NCBI GenBank assembly: GCA_948896235.1
Contig: CAQUUC010000004.1
Span: 76,007 to 140,006, forward strand
Length of the DNA stretch: 64,000 nucleotides
From: an uncultured Clostridia bacterium
GTDB lineage: Bacteria; Bacillota; Clostridia; TANB77; CAG-508
Direction of reading: 5' to 3'
The position numbers and the translations under genes were made by a program. Below are positions 45,705 to 55,803 of the stretch, piece after piece. Positions within the stretch are counted from its first letter, which is position 1. Each line of letters starts with the position of its first letter. The notes below the pieces were generated by a model. That model was not told the origin of the DNA, did no database searches, and saw only the letters and a program-made list of their open reading frames with translations.

Positions 45705-47789
45705 TTGGGTAAAAGAGAAGTTTCATTAGAGATGACTAGAAATATAGGAATTATGGCTCATATTGATGCTGGTAAAACAACAACAACAGAGAGAATACTT
45801 TTCTATACAGGTCGTGTTCATAAAATTGGTGAAACCCATGAAGGTGCAGCAACAATGGACTGGATGGCTCAAGAACAAGAAAGAGGTATCACAATTACAT
45901 CAGCTGCAACAACAACACATTGGTTAAATCACAGAATTAACATTATCGATACTCCAGGTCACGTTGACTTTACAGTTGAAGTACAAAGATCATTAAGAGT
46001 ATTAGATGGTTCCGTAACAGTATTCTGTGCAAAAGGTGGAGTTCAACCACAATCAGAAACTGTTTGGAGACAAGCTGATAAATATCATGTTCCAAGAATG
46101 GCATATGTAAATAAAATGGATATTACAGGAGCTAACTTCTTAGGATGTGTTGCTCAAATGAAAGAAAGATTAAATGCAAATGCAGTTCCAGTGCAATTAC
46201 CAATTGGTGCAGAAGATAACTTCCAAGGAATTGTAGATTTAATCAAAATGAGAGCATTCGTTCATAAAGACGATTTAGGTAAAGAAATTGAAGAACAAGA
46301 TGTTCCAGCTGATATGTTAGAAGAAGCTAAAAAATATAGAGAGCAAATGGTAGAAGCAGCAGCTGAACAAGATGATGAATTAATGATGAAATACCTAGAT
46401 GAAGGGGATTTATCAGAAGAAGAAATAAAAAAAGGACTACGTAAAGGAACAATTGCAAACAATATCGTTCCAGTATGTTGTGGTTCTTCATATAAAAACA
46501 AAGGTGTTCAAGAATTATTAAATGCAATAGTTGATTATATGCCATCTCCACTAGACATACCACATATTAAAGGTGTAGATTTAGATGGAAATGAAATAGA
46601 AGCAAAAACAGGTGATAACGAACCATTTGCATCACTTGCATTTAAAATTGCAACAGACCCATTTGTTGGAAAACTTTGTTTCTTTAGAGTTTATTCAGGA
46701 ACATTACAAGCAGGAACTACTATATTAAACTCAACAAAGGACAAAAAAGAAAGAATAGGAAGAATATTACAAATGCATGCAAATCATAGAGAAGATATTG
46801 AAGAAGTATTTTCAGGTGATATTGCAGCAGCCGTAGGTTTAAAAGATACAGCAACAGGTGATACATTATGTGATCCTGCTCATCCAGTTATTCTAGAATC
46901 TATGGAATTCCCAGAACCAGTTATTGATATTGCTATCGAACCTAAAGATAAAGTAGCAAGTGAAAAAATGGGAATCGCTCTTGCAAAACTTGCAGAAGAA
47001 GATCCTACATTTAAAACATATACAAATCATGAAACAGGTCAAACAATTATCGCAGGAATGGGAGAATTACACTTAGACATTATCGTTGATAGATTAAAAA
47101 GAGAATTTAAAGTAGAAGCAAATGTTGGTAAACCACAAGTTGCATACAAAGAAACTATCCGTGAAGCTGTTAGAGTAGAAGGAAAATTCATTCGTCAATC
47201 AGGTGGTCGTGGACAATATGGTCATGTTTGGTTAGAAATGGAACCATTAGAGCCAGGATCAGGAATTCAATTTGAGAGCAAAATCGTTGGTGGTGTTGTT
47301 CCAAAAGAATATATTAAACCAATTGAAGAAGGAATTCGTGAAGCAGCAGATAGTGGTATACTTGCAGGATACCCAGTTATCGACTTTAAAGCTACACTTG
47401 TTGATGGTTCTTACCATGAAGTTGACTCTTCAGAAATGGCATTCAAGATTGCAGGATCTATGGCATTCAAAGAAGGATGTAAAAAAGGTAAAGCTGTAAT
47501 ATTAGAGCCAATTATGAAAGTTGAAGTAACAGTTCCAGAAGAATATATGGGAGATGTTATAGGAGATATAAACTCAAGACGTGGAAAAATGGAAGGAATG
47601 GAATCAAGAGCTGGTAACCAAATAATTCGTGGATTTATTCCATTATCAGAGATGTTTGGTTATGCAACAGACTTACGTTCAAAAACACAAGGTAGAGGAA
47701 CATATGCAATGGAACCATCTCACTATGAAGAAGTTCCAAAATCAGTATTAGATGCAATAGTAGCATCACGTGCTAAAAAGGAAGAATAG
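45705..47789 (+). CDS. fusA: Elongation factor G
   Basis: The TTG at 45705 follows AAAGGAGGAAAATAAG. EF-G is the translocase GTPase of translation. The 694-residue protein has MAHIDAGKTTTTERIL (P-loop) near residue 18, switch I (QEQERGITITSAATT), and DTPGHVDF. It continues with NKMD and the domain IV region (RQSGGRGQYGHVWLEMEP), ending in the family C terminus. It is third in the str operon. Despite its length and many glycines no in-frame CGG occurs. Confidence 0.98.
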   Translation: MGKREVSLEMTRNIGIMAHIDAGKTTTTERILFYTGRVHKIGETHEGAATMDWMAQEQERGITITSAATTTHWLNHRINIIDTPGHVDFTVEVQRSLRVLDGSVTVFCAKGGVQPQSETVWRQADKYHVPRMAYVNKMDITGANFLGCVAQMKERLNANAVPVQLPIGAEDNFQGIVDLIKMRAFVHKDDLGKEIEEQDVPADMLEEAKKYREQMVEAAAEQDDELMMKYLDEGDLSEEEIKKGLRKGTIANNIVPVCCGSSYKNKGVQELLNAIVDYMPSPLDIPHIKGVDLDGNEIEAKTGDNEPFASLAFKIATDPFVGKLCFFRVYSGTLQAGTTILNSTKDKKERIGRILQMHANHREDIEEVFSGDIAAAVGLKDTATGDTLCDPAHPVILESMEFPEPVIDIAIEPKDKVASEKMGIALAKLAEEDPTFKTYTNHETGQTIIAGMGELHLDIIVDRLKREFKVEANVGKPQVAYKETIREAVRVEGKFIRQSGGRGQYGHVWLEMEPLEPGSGIQFESKIVGGVVPKEYIKPIEEGIREAADSGILAGYPVIDFKATLVDGSYHEVDSSEMAFKIAGSMAFKEGCKKGKAVILEPIMKVEVTVPEEYMGDVIGDINSRRGKMEGMESRAGNQIIRGFIPLSEMFGYATDLRSKTQGRGTYAMEPSHYEEVPKSVLDAIVASRAKKEE

Positions 47790-47931
47790 AACTTAAAAAG
47801 TTAATAGTTAAGAGTGAAAAATATACTAAAACTATTGCAAAAATGGAAAAAGTATTATAAAATACTTATGCAAATTAATAAATTCGTTATTAAATTTTAA
47901 AAATAAAATAAAAATAAGGAGGAATTCAAAA

Positions 47932-49134
47932 ATGGCAAAAGCTAAATTTGAAAGAACAAAACCACACGTTAATATCGGTACAATTGGTCACGTTGACCAC
48001 GGAAAAACAACAACAACAGCAGCTATTACAAAATATTTAGGATTATTAGGAAAAGCTCAATACGCAGCTTATGATCAAATCGATGGAGCACCAGAAGAAA
48101 AAGCAAGAGGAATCACAATTAACACAGCTCACGTTGAATATGAAACAGACAACCGTCACTATGCACACGTTGACTGTCCAGGACACGCTGACTACGTTAA
48201 AAACATGATTACAGGTGCTGCACAAATGGATGGTGCAATATTAGTTGTATCAGCAGCTGATGGACCAATGCCTCAAACAAGAGAGCACATCCTACTTGCA
48301 AGACAAGTTGGAGTTAAATATATCGTTGTTTACTTAAATAAATGCGATATGGTTGACGATCCAGAATTATTAGAATTAGTTGAAATGGAAGTTAGAGACT
48401 TATTATCAAGCTATGATTTCCCAGGAGATGATATTCCAGTTATCAAAGGATCTTCATTAAAAGTACTAGAATCTACAGCAACAGATCCAAATGCACCAGA
48501 ATATGCATGCATGAAAGAATTAATGGAAGCAGTTGATAGCTATATACCAACACCAGAAAGACCAGTTGATCAACCATTCTTAATGCCAGTTGAAGACGTA
48601 TTCACAATTACAGGACGTGGAACAGTTGCAACAGGTAGAGTAGAAAGAGGAATTGTAAAAGTTTCTGATGAAGTTGAAATGGTTGGACTATCTGCAGAAA
48701 GAAGAAAAACAGTTGTTACAGGTGTAGAAATGTTTAGAAAACTATTAGACCAAGCTGAAGCTGGAGATAACATTGGTGTTCTATTAAGAGGTATTGATAG
48801 AAAAGATATCGAAAGAGGTCAAGTTCTAGCAAAACCAGGAACAATCAATCCACATACAAAATTCAAATCTGAAGTATACGTTCTAACAAAAGAAGAAGGT
48901 GGACGTCATACACCATTCTTCAACGGATATAGACCACAATTCTACTTCAGAACAACAGACGTTACAGGTGTTATCGAATTACCTGCAGGAACAGAAATGG
49001 TTATGCCAGGAGATAACATTGCAATGACAATCGAACTTATTACTCCAATCGCTATCGAAAAAGGATTAAGATTCGCTATTCGTGAAGGTGGAAGAACAGT
49101 AGGTTCAGGAATCGTTTCTGAAATTATTGCTTAA
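47932..49134 (+). CDS. tuf: Elongation factor Tu
   Basis: ATG at 47932 follows AAGGAGGAATTCAAAA. EF-Tu delivers aminoacyl-tRNA to the ribosome. The 400-residue protein has GTIGHVDHGKTTTTAAI, DCPGHADYVKNMITGA, NKCDMVDDPE and the C-terminal barrel (GRGTVATGRVERG, FRTTDVTGVIELP). It closes the str operon and is followed by a terminator. No in-frame CGG occurs. Confidence 0.98.
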   Translation: MAKAKFERTKPHVNIGTIGHVDHGKTTTTAAITKYLGLLGKAQYAAYDQIDGAPEEKARGITINTAHVEYETDNRHYAHVDCPGHADYVKNMITGAAQMDGAILVVSAADGPMPQTREHILLARQVGVKYIVVYLNKCDMVDDPELLELVEMEVRDLLSSYDFPGDDIPVIKGSSLKVLESTATDPNAPEYACMKELMEAVDSYIPTPERPVDQPFLMPVEDVFTITGRGTVATGRVERGIVKVSDEVEMVGLSAERRKTVVTGVEMFRKLLDQAEAGDNIGVLLRGIDRKDIERGQVLAKPGTINPHTKFKSEVYVLTKEEGGRHTPFFNGYRPQFYFRTTDVTGVIELPAGTEMVMPGDNIAMTIELITPIAIEKGLRFAIREGGRTVGSGIVSEIIA

Positions 49135-49153
49135 TTGTAAGCTAAAATAGACT

Positions 49154-49197
49154 TATAGCAAGGGTTACAAAAAATTGTAATCTTTGCTATTTTTTTC
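49154..49197 (+). terminator. Terminator of the str operon
   Basis: ATAGCAAGGGTTACAA pairs with TTGTAATCTTTGCTAT with minor mismatch and is followed by a run of T. Confidence 0.82.
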
Positions 49198-49295
49198 TTT
49201 CTATACAAACTAGTCAGACATATTGACATTACTGTTACTTAATAATAAAATAAAAAGAGAAATAAAATTCATAACATATAAAATGGAGAAGAAAT

Positions 49296-50558
49296 ATGAA
49301 TATAGAAAGAGAAGAAATAATAAAAAAAGCAGAACATTGTTTAGGATGTAAAGTAAAAATGTGCCAAAAGGGATGTCCATTAGGAAATGATATTACAGAA
49401 TTTATTAGATTTGTAAAAGAAGAAAAATATAAAGAAGCATATGAAGTTTTATCTAATACTACTATATTACAACCTATTTGTGGAAGAATATGTCCACATA
49501 AAAGCCAATGTGAAGGAAGTTGTGTAAGAGGAATTAAAGGAGAATCAGTTAGCATAGGAGATTTAGAAGCATATATAGGAGATTTAGCAATAGAAAATAA
49601 TTATGAAATTACCAAATTTACTAATGAATTAAAGAATAAAAAAGTTGCTGTTATTGGTGGAGGTCCAGCAGGACTTTCATGTGCAGCACATCTTGCAAGA
49701 AATGGATATAAGGTTACTATATATGAAAAATATGATAAACTTGGGGGAATATTAAGACACGGAATTCCTGATTTTAGATTAGATAAAAATATATTAGATA
49801 AACAAATTGAAAGAATATTAAAATTAGGGATAGAAGTAAAATATAACCAGACTCTTGGTAAAAATATTACTATTCAAGAATTAGAAGATGAATATGATGC
49901 AGTATTTCTAGCATTTGGTGCAAATATATCTTCTAAAATGGGAATAGAAGGAGAAGATTTAGAGGGTGTATATGGAGGGAATGAATTGCTAGAAAGTGGT
50001 AACCATCCAAATTATACTGGTAAAACAGTTTCAGTAATGGGTGGTGGAAATGTAGCAATGGATACAGCAAGAACAATAAAAAGGTTAGGCGCAAAAGCTG
50101 TCAAGGTAATTTATAGAAGATCAGAAGTATGGATGCCAGCAGAGAGAAAAGAAATTCAAGATGCAAAACTTGAAGGAATAGAATTTTTATTTCAAAATAA
50201 TATAGTTAAAGTTATAGGTGATAAAAAAGTAGAAAAAATAGAATGTATAAAAACTGAACTTGTAAAAAAAGAAGGGGAAACAAGAGAAGTTCCTATCGAT
50301 ATAGAAGGAAGTAATTACGTAATGGATATGGATTATGTAGTAATGGCAGTAGGTTCAAAACCTGAAAAAGATATAGTAGAAAACTTAGGACTAGAACTTA
50401 CTAAAAAAGGAAATATACAAATAGATGAAAATCATAGGACTTCTAAAGAAAAAATATTTGCAGGTGGAGATTTAAGTGGAGAAAAAGCAACTGTTGCATG
50501 GGCATCAAGAGCTGGAAGAGATGCAGCAAATGGAATTATGAGATTTCTAGAGAAATAA
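49296..50558 (+). CDS. Glutamate synthase small-subunit-like NAD(P)-dependent oxidoreductase
   Basis: ATG at 49296 follows AATGGAGAAGAAAT. The 420-residue protein has an N-terminal Fe-S region (CLGCKVKMCQKGCPLGND and CGRICPHKSQCEGSCVRG). An FAD site (VAVIGGGPAGLSCAAHLARNGY) lies near residue 108 and a second dinucleotide site (SVMGGGNVAMDTARTIKRLG) near 245. FAGGDLSGEKATVAWASRAGRDAA closes the FAD domain. It feeds electrons to glutamate synthase or related partners. No large GOGAT subunit lies nearby, so it could be an NfnB- or sulfide-dehydrogenase-like protein. Confidence 0.85.
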   Translation: MNIEREEIIKKAEHCLGCKVKMCQKGCPLGNDITEFIRFVKEEKYKEAYEVLSNTTILQPICGRICPHKSQCEGSCVRGIKGESVSIGDLEAYIGDLAIENNYEITKFTNELKNKKVAVIGGGPAGLSCAAHLARNGYKVTIYEKYDKLGGILRHGIPDFRLDKNILDKQIERILKLGIEVKYNQTLGKNITIQELEDEYDAVFLAFGANISSKMGIEGEDLEGVYGGNELLESGNHPNYTGKTVSVMGGGNVAMDTARTIKRLGAKAVKVIYRRSEVWMPAERKEIQDAKLEGIEFLFQNNIVKVIGDKKVEKIECIKTELVKKEGETREVPIDIEGSNYVMDMDYVVMAVGSKPEKDIVENLGLELTKKGNIQIDENHRTSKEKIFAGGDLSGEKATVAWASRAGRDAANGIMRFLEK

Positions 50559-50584
50559 AAAAATGGCGTAAAGCCATTTTTTTA
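50556..50584. terminator. Bidirectional terminator
   Basis: AAAAAAATGGC pairs with GCCATTTTTTT around a five-base loop, between convergent genes. Confidence 0.85.
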
Positions 50585-51667
50585 TTCTTCTACATATATA
50601 TTATTACCAATAAATAATCTTTTTATCTTACTAATAAGAATAGAAAACAAATTTCGCTTTATAGCGACCAAGGATAATTCTTGGCTATTTTCAAAAGCAT
50701 AACATTTTCTTTCTAGTTCAGCCATTTTTTGAATGTAATAGTCATTAAAAAATGTATAATTTGCTGTTGTACCAATTAAATTCTTATAATTATATAATTG
50801 TCTTCTATATTTTTCTACTTGCTCTAAATTTACGATTGATTTTAAGTTACTATCAAAATAGCTAGTCAAAATTAAATTCTGTGTATTAATAAATAATTCA
50901 CTAATTTTTAAACGTAAATTAGAGATTTCATTTTCTATTTTATTTATAACTTTAATTGAAAGATCACTATTACCAAGTTTTGTAACTTCAGCACTTAAAG
51001 TATCTTCTAATTCAATAAGTTTATCTAAATTACCTTGAATTTTATAAAATGCTTTTTCTGAAGTTAAAGAAATGAATTTTCTTTTAAAGCTATCATTACT
51101 ATATAAAGTACTATTAAATAAAGCATATTCACCTGTAATATAAGCCATTTGATTAATTAGATTACATTCCAAGGCATAATAATATGGACTGTTTGTAGGA
51201 AATGTTATATCAAAATATTTAACAATATCAGTTTTTTCATTTAAAGCTTTAGAACTCATAAGTTGTACAGCAGCTTCATTTAGTGCCATACCAGGTAACC
51301 TAGAATCTGTGAAATCACAAAGTCCTAAGTGAATAAGATTATGCTTTGTATCACGAAGTTCTTGTAAATAATGGATACATTCATGTGTAGCATATGAATC
51401 TATATTAGAAAAATCTATATCATTACTAAAATAAATTGAAGAATTTCTATAATAATATTTAGCTTGGGCCATACTATGAGGCATTTTTGCAATATACATA
51501 TTAAGTCTTGAAAGCCTAATAAACAATTCATTACAATTTAAATTCTGCTCAGGAAATGCCATTACAAGTTTTGTAGCGACATTTTTTGCAATAGTTATAA
51601 CACTAAGAGTATCTAGTGGTTTTATTACTTCAATTCCTTCTTTTTTCAATTCTGTTTTTATACTCAT
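50582..51667 (-). CDS. Unknown protein with a HEXXH metalloprotease-like motif
   Basis: ATG at 51667 follows AAGGAGAAAATTTAA. The 361-residue protein has no signal peptide. Residues 90-100 read ATHECIHYLQELRD, which contains HEXXH (zincin zinc ligands and catalytic Glu). LPGMALNEAAVQLMSS about 35 residues later may supply the third ligand (the Glu), as in gluzincins. The last 160 residues are helical and charged, ending in a short hydrophobic, basic segment. It may be a cytoplasmic zinc metallopeptidase; no family is recognised. It is monocistronic. Confidence 0.6.
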   Translation of the reverse strand: MSIKTELKKEGIEVIKPLDTLSVITIAKNVATKLVMAFPEQNLNCNELFIRLSRLNMYIAKMPHSMAQAKYYYRNSSIYFSNDIDFSNIDSYATHECIHYLQELRDTKHNLIHLGLCDFTDSRLPGMALNEAAVQLMSSKALNEKTDIVKYFDITFPTNSPYYYALECNLINQMAYITGEYALFNSTLYSNDSFKRKFISLTSEKAFYKIQGNLDKLIELEDTLSAEVTKLGNSDLSIKVINKIENEISNLRLKISELFINTQNLILTSYFDSNLKSIVNLEQVEKYRRQLYNYKNLIGTTANYTFFNDYYIQKMAELERKCYAFENSQELSLVAIKRNLFSILISKIKRLFIGNNIYVEE

Positions 51668-51854
51668 TTAAATTTTCTCCTTAGTAAATTAACAACCAAT
51701 ATTATATAACAAAATCTAACTTAATGTGTTTCTAACGTATTAAACTTTTGTTACGTTTAAGTTACAAAATACAAATACTGGAAAAAAGTAAATTTATGTG
51801 TTATAATATAAGTATAGTAGTTTAAAGTTCATCGAGAAAACAGGAGGAAAAACA

Positions 51855-52208
51855 ATGACTACATTTCAGTATCAAAATGGCGAGAAACTGGAGAGATTTG
51901 CAGACCAATTCTTCGGGGAAAAAGGGGACGTTGAAAAAATCTCAGGAATTGGTTCGGTAAAAGTCTACAAGTACTTGTTGGCTTACTGTATATCCTTCAG
52001 GAACAGTTTCAACCTTAAGACCTGTGAATGGTTGGAGGAAAAGGCAAATATTATCGACTGGGGGATTCAAAACCGGATATTCTTTGAGAAAGCCAAGATG
52101 AAAGTAACTGTAAAGGATACCATCTATTTCGAGAATTATATGAAAATGATGGAAAAAGATAAGGGCTTTCTCTCAGAATGGTATGCATATTTTGCAGAAG
52201 TGGCCTAA
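51855..52208 (+). CDS. Orphan protein with atypical codon use; CGG read as Arg
   Basis: ATG at 51855 follows ACAGGAGGAAAAACA. The 117-residue soluble protein has KYLLAYCISFRNSFNLKTCEW in the middle and ends FLSEWYAYFAEVA. I do not recognise it. Its codon use is clearly less AT-rich than that of its neighbours (AAG, GAG, GGC, ATC, TTC). CGG at 52074 must be Arg74; skipping the C would give a stop after nine more codons. A GC-rich hairpin follows the stop. It belongs to the same compositional class as 13688, 20849 and 62004. Confidence 0.6.
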   Translation: MTTFQYQNGEKLERFADQFFGEKGDVEKISGIGSVKVYKYLLAYCISFRNSFNLKTCEWLEEKANIIDWGIQNRIFFEKAKMKVTVKDTIYFENYMKMMEKDKGFLSEWYAYFAEVA

Positions 52209-52217
52209 GATGAACAA

Positions 52218-52242
52218 GGGCGGAACCAGTATGGTTCCGCCC
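52218..52242. terminator. GC-rich hairpin between the orphan gene and leuS
   Basis: GGGCGGAACC pairs perfectly with GGTTCCGCCC around a five-base loop. There is no strong T tract on the plus strand. Confidence 0.55.
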
Positions 52243-52273
52243 AAAAACTTATATTAATTTAAATTGGATAAAA

Positions 52274-54666
52274 TTATTTTATAACAATATTATAAATTTT
52301 ATTTTTTACATAAATTTCTTTTACAATTTCTTTTCCCTCTAAGTATGAACTAACTTGTTTGTGAGCAATTTCTTTTACTTCTTCTTGTGGCAAATTCATA
52401 GGAACATCAATATTAGCACGTAGTTTTCCATTAACTTGAATTGGAAGATTAAAAGTATCTTCTTTAGTCTTTTCTTCATCATAACTTGGCCATATAGAAT
52501 AAGCAATAGAAGAGTTATTACCAAGTAATTGCCATAGTTCTTCTGTAATATGAGGTGCTACAGGATTTAGTAATTGTAAAAATCCGAGACGCATATTCTT
52601 TAGGAACTATATCATTTTTATAGCACTCATTAATGAAGATCATCATTTGGCTAATTGCAGTATTAAAGTCCATATTTTCATAATCTTTTGTCACTTTCTT
52701 AACAGTATAATGATAAATTCTTTCTAAAGCTTTATTTTCTTTTTCTTGTATTTTTTCAGATTCGGCATATAATCTCCATACACGATCAATAAATTTTTTA
52801 GAGCCTTCAATTCCATTTGGATCCCAAGGTTTTGCTGCATCAATTGGACCCATAAACATTTCATATAATCTTAAAGAATCTGCTCCATAATTTTTAACCA
52901 TATCATCAGGATTAACTACATTTCCTTTAGATTTACTCATTTTTTCACCATTTGAACCTAATATCATACCTTGATGACGAAGTTTTTTAAATGGTTCTTT
53001 ATGGCTAACAACACCTTTATTATATAAATATTGGTTCCAAAAACGAGAATATAGTAAATGTCCTACAGCATGTTCTGGTCCACCCATATATAAATCAACT
53101 GGCATCCAATGTTCCATTAATTTTTTATCTGCAATTTCGTGTTCATTTTTAGGGTCAATATAACGTAAGAAGTACCAACTTGAACCAGCTGAGCCTGGCA
53201 TAGTAGAAGTTTCTCTTTTTCCTTCTTTATTAGCTATATTTACATTTACCCAAGCGGTAGCTTTATCAAGAGGTGAAGCACCAGTTTTTGAAGGACTATA
53301 ATCTTCAAGTTCTGGTAAAATTAAAGGTAGTTCATTATCATCTAATACTTTCATACCATCTTCAAAATGGATAATTGGAATTGGTTCACCCCAATAACGT
53401 TGTCTTGCAAATATCCATTCACGTAATTTATAATTTACCTTCTTTTTACCAATATCGTTCTCTTCAAGCCAGGTAGTTATTTTATTTATTGCCTCATCTT
53501 TATCTAATCCATCTAAGAAACCAGAATTAATATGAATTCCATCTTCTGTGAAAGCTTCTTTAGAGATATCTCCACCATCTAAAACAGGAATAATTTTTAA
53601 TCCAAATTTAGTAGCAAATTCATAATCTCTTTGGTCATGAGCAGGAACAGCCATTATTGCTCCTGTACCATAAGTATTAAGTACGTAATCAGAAATCCAA
53701 ATTGGAATTTCTTCATTATTTACTGGATTAATTGCATAAGCACCTGTAAATACACCAGTTTTTTCTTTATTTAGTTCGGTTCTTTCAAGGTCAGATTTAG
53801 AAGCAGCAAGCTTTATATATTCTTCTACAAGAGTTTTTTGCTCATCAGTAACAATTTGTGAAACTAATTCCTGTTCTGGAGCAAGTACACAATAGGTTGC
53901 GCCAAATAGAGTATCAGGTCTTGTAGTAAATACTGTAAATGTAAGATTTTCAAAGCCTTTTATTTTAAACTTAACTTCTGCACCAACACTTTTTCCTATC
54001 CAATTCTTTTGTATTTCTTTTGTAGATTCTGGCCAATCAAGAGTTTCTAAACCTTCAAGTAAACTTTCTGCGTAACTTGGAATATCTAGCACCCATTGTT
54101 TCATATTTTTACGAACAACAGGATATCCACCACGTTCACTTTTTCCATTAATAACTTCGTCATTTGCAAGAACTGTTCCTAATTCTTCACACCAGTTAAC
54201 AGGCATTTCGATTAATTTTGCATATCCATCTTCATATAATTTCTTAAAAATCCATTGAGTCCATTTATAATAATTTGGATCAGCTGTAGAAACTTCTCTA
54301 TCCCAATCAAAAGAAAATCCAAGCATCTTTAATTGTCTTTTAAAAGTTTGAATATTAGCTTCAGTAAATCCTGAAGGGTGTTTTCCTGTTTTAATTGCAT
54401 ATTGTTCAGCAGGAAGCCCGGAAAGCATCCCAACCCATAGGATGAAGAACATTATATCCTTGCATTCTTTTCATTCTAGAAACAATATCTGTTGCGGTAT
54501 ATCCTTCAGGATGTCCAACGTGTAAGCCTTGTCCTGATGGATAAGGAAACATATCTAGAGCATAAAATTTAGGTTTTGAAAAATCCCAGACATCAGTTTT
54601 AAAAGTCTTATTCTCATCCCAATATTTTTGCCATTTTTCTTCTACTTCTTTAAAATTGTATGCCAT
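52274..54666 (-). CDS. leuS: Leucyl-tRNA synthetase, two CGG +1 shift sites
   Basis: LeuRS charges tRNA-Leu and should be essential. ATG at 54666 begins MAYNFKEVEEKWQKYWDE. CGG codons at 54420 and 52586 break the frame. Skipping each C gives Gly83 in the nearly invariant WDAFGLPAEQYA and Gly694 in ASGFLQLLNPVAPHITEELW. The total is 796 residues, normal for the family. The HIGH-like HVGHPEGYTATD is near residue 47, the editing domain follows (TTRPDTLFGATY), and the KMSKS loop is EKMSKSKGNVV. Without the first shift only 86 residues would be made. No T-box was seen upstream. Confidence 0.95.
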
Positions 54667-54763
54667 AAAATCAATCCTTTTCTTTTAAAATAAATATTAG
54701 CATTATTATATAACAAAATAATAGAAAAATAAAGGGAAAAATAAAAAAATCACAGAACAAAAG

Positions 54764-54791
54764 TTGACTTTTTGTAAATGAGATATATAAT
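54764..54791 (+). promoter_or_regulatory. Promoter of the small regulator/HD/topB group
   Basis: TTGACT (54764-54769) and TATAAT (54786-54791) are 16 bases apart, upstream of the ATG at 54810. Confidence 0.65.
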
Positions 54792-54809
54792 AAAGAAGAG
54801 GTGATAATT

Positions 54810-54983
54810 ATGGAAAAAGTTGAATTAACCATACAAATAAGTTTGGAATTATATGAGGAAATGTGTAAAATATGCCAAGAATTAAATATTTCAATAGATG
54901 AATTTGTAGAAATGGCACTAGAAAGTGAAATTGCAAAGCATAAAGATGAAATTGTAAGATATGAAAATTGTTGTATAAATTAA
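54810..54983 (+). CDS. Small protein resembling a ribbon-helix-helix regulator
   Basis: ATG at 54810 follows AGAGGTGATAATT. The 57-residue protein has VELTIQISLELYEEMCKICQEL, then NISIDEFVEMALESEIAKH. This is a strand followed by two helices, as in ribbon-helix-helix proteins such as Arc or CopG. The C terminus (IVRYENCCIN) has two adjacent Cys. A DNA-binding role is inferred from the fold pattern only. It precedes the HD-domain gene closely, so the two may be co-transcribed. Confidence 0.55.
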   Translation: MEKVELTIQISLELYEEMCKICQELNISIDEFVEMALESEIAKHKDEIVRYENCCIN

Positions 54984-55018
54984 AATTATATAATATAATG
55001 TGTAAGGTGATAGATAAA

Positions 55019-55801
55019 ATGATTAATATTGAAAAAGCAAGTAAGGCATTTAGCGAATATGTAAAACCATATGATATAAATAATACCAAAATTGAATTAA
55101 AAGTAAAACACACATTTAAAACTGTAGAAGCTGCAAAAAAGATTGCAGAAGATTTAAAATTAAACGAAGAACAGAAGTTACTTGCTGAGTTAATAAGTCT
55201 ATTACACGATATTGGAAGATTTGAACAAGTAAAAATTTATAATACTTTTAAGGATAGAGATAGTATTGACCATGCAAACTTAGGAGTAAAAATTTTATTT
55301 GAAGATGGAATTATTAGAGATTTTATAAAAGATACAAAATATGATGCTATAATATATAAAGCTATAAACAACCATAATAAATTTAAAATAGAAAAAGGGT
55401 TAAATAGCGAAGAATTATTACAAGCACGAATTGTACGTGATGCAGATAAAACAGATATATTTAGAGTATTTGTAGAAGATATTGAGAAAAATAATAATGT
55501 GTTATATAATTACAAAGAAATTTCAAAACAAATAATTAGTCCTAAAGTTATGGAAAATTTTGAAAAATATGAGCAAGCAGACAGAAATGAATTCAATAAA
55601 GGAATTGACGATTATATAAATATTATTTCTTTTATATTCGATTATAATTATATAACAGGACTAAAAATTATAAAAGAAAAAAATTATATTGAAAGAATAA
55701 TGCAACCTCTATGCATATATAAGGAAACAAAAGAACAAATGCAAGAAATTATAAAAATAGCAAATACATATATTAAAGAAAGAATAGAAAAAGGAAGTTA
55801 G
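55019..55801 (+). CDS. HD-domain metal-dependent phosphohydrolase
   Basis: ATG at 55019 follows GTAAGGTGATAGATAAA. The 260-residue protein has H at VKHTFKT near residue 30, the HD pair in LISLLHDIGRFEQ near 63, and a later D in RIVRDADKTDIFRVF near 143. Those are the metal ligands of the HD fold. No membrane segment is present. It may hydrolyse a nucleotide or phospho-substrate. The stop is three bases before topB, so the two are co-transcribed. Confidence 0.8.
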   Translation: MINIEKASKAFSEYVKPYDINNTKIELKVKHTFKTVEAAKKIAEDLKLNEEQKLLAELISLLHDIGRFEQVKIYNTFKDRDSIDHANLGVKILFEDGIIRDFIKDTKYDAIIYKAINNHNKFKIEKGLNSEELLQARIVRDADKTDIFRVFVEDIEKNNNVLYNYKEISKQIISPKVMENFEKYEQADRNEFNKGIDDYINIISFIFDYNYITGLKIIKEKNYIERIMQPLCIYKETKEQMQEIIKIANTYIKERIEKGS

Positions 55802-55803
55802 AA

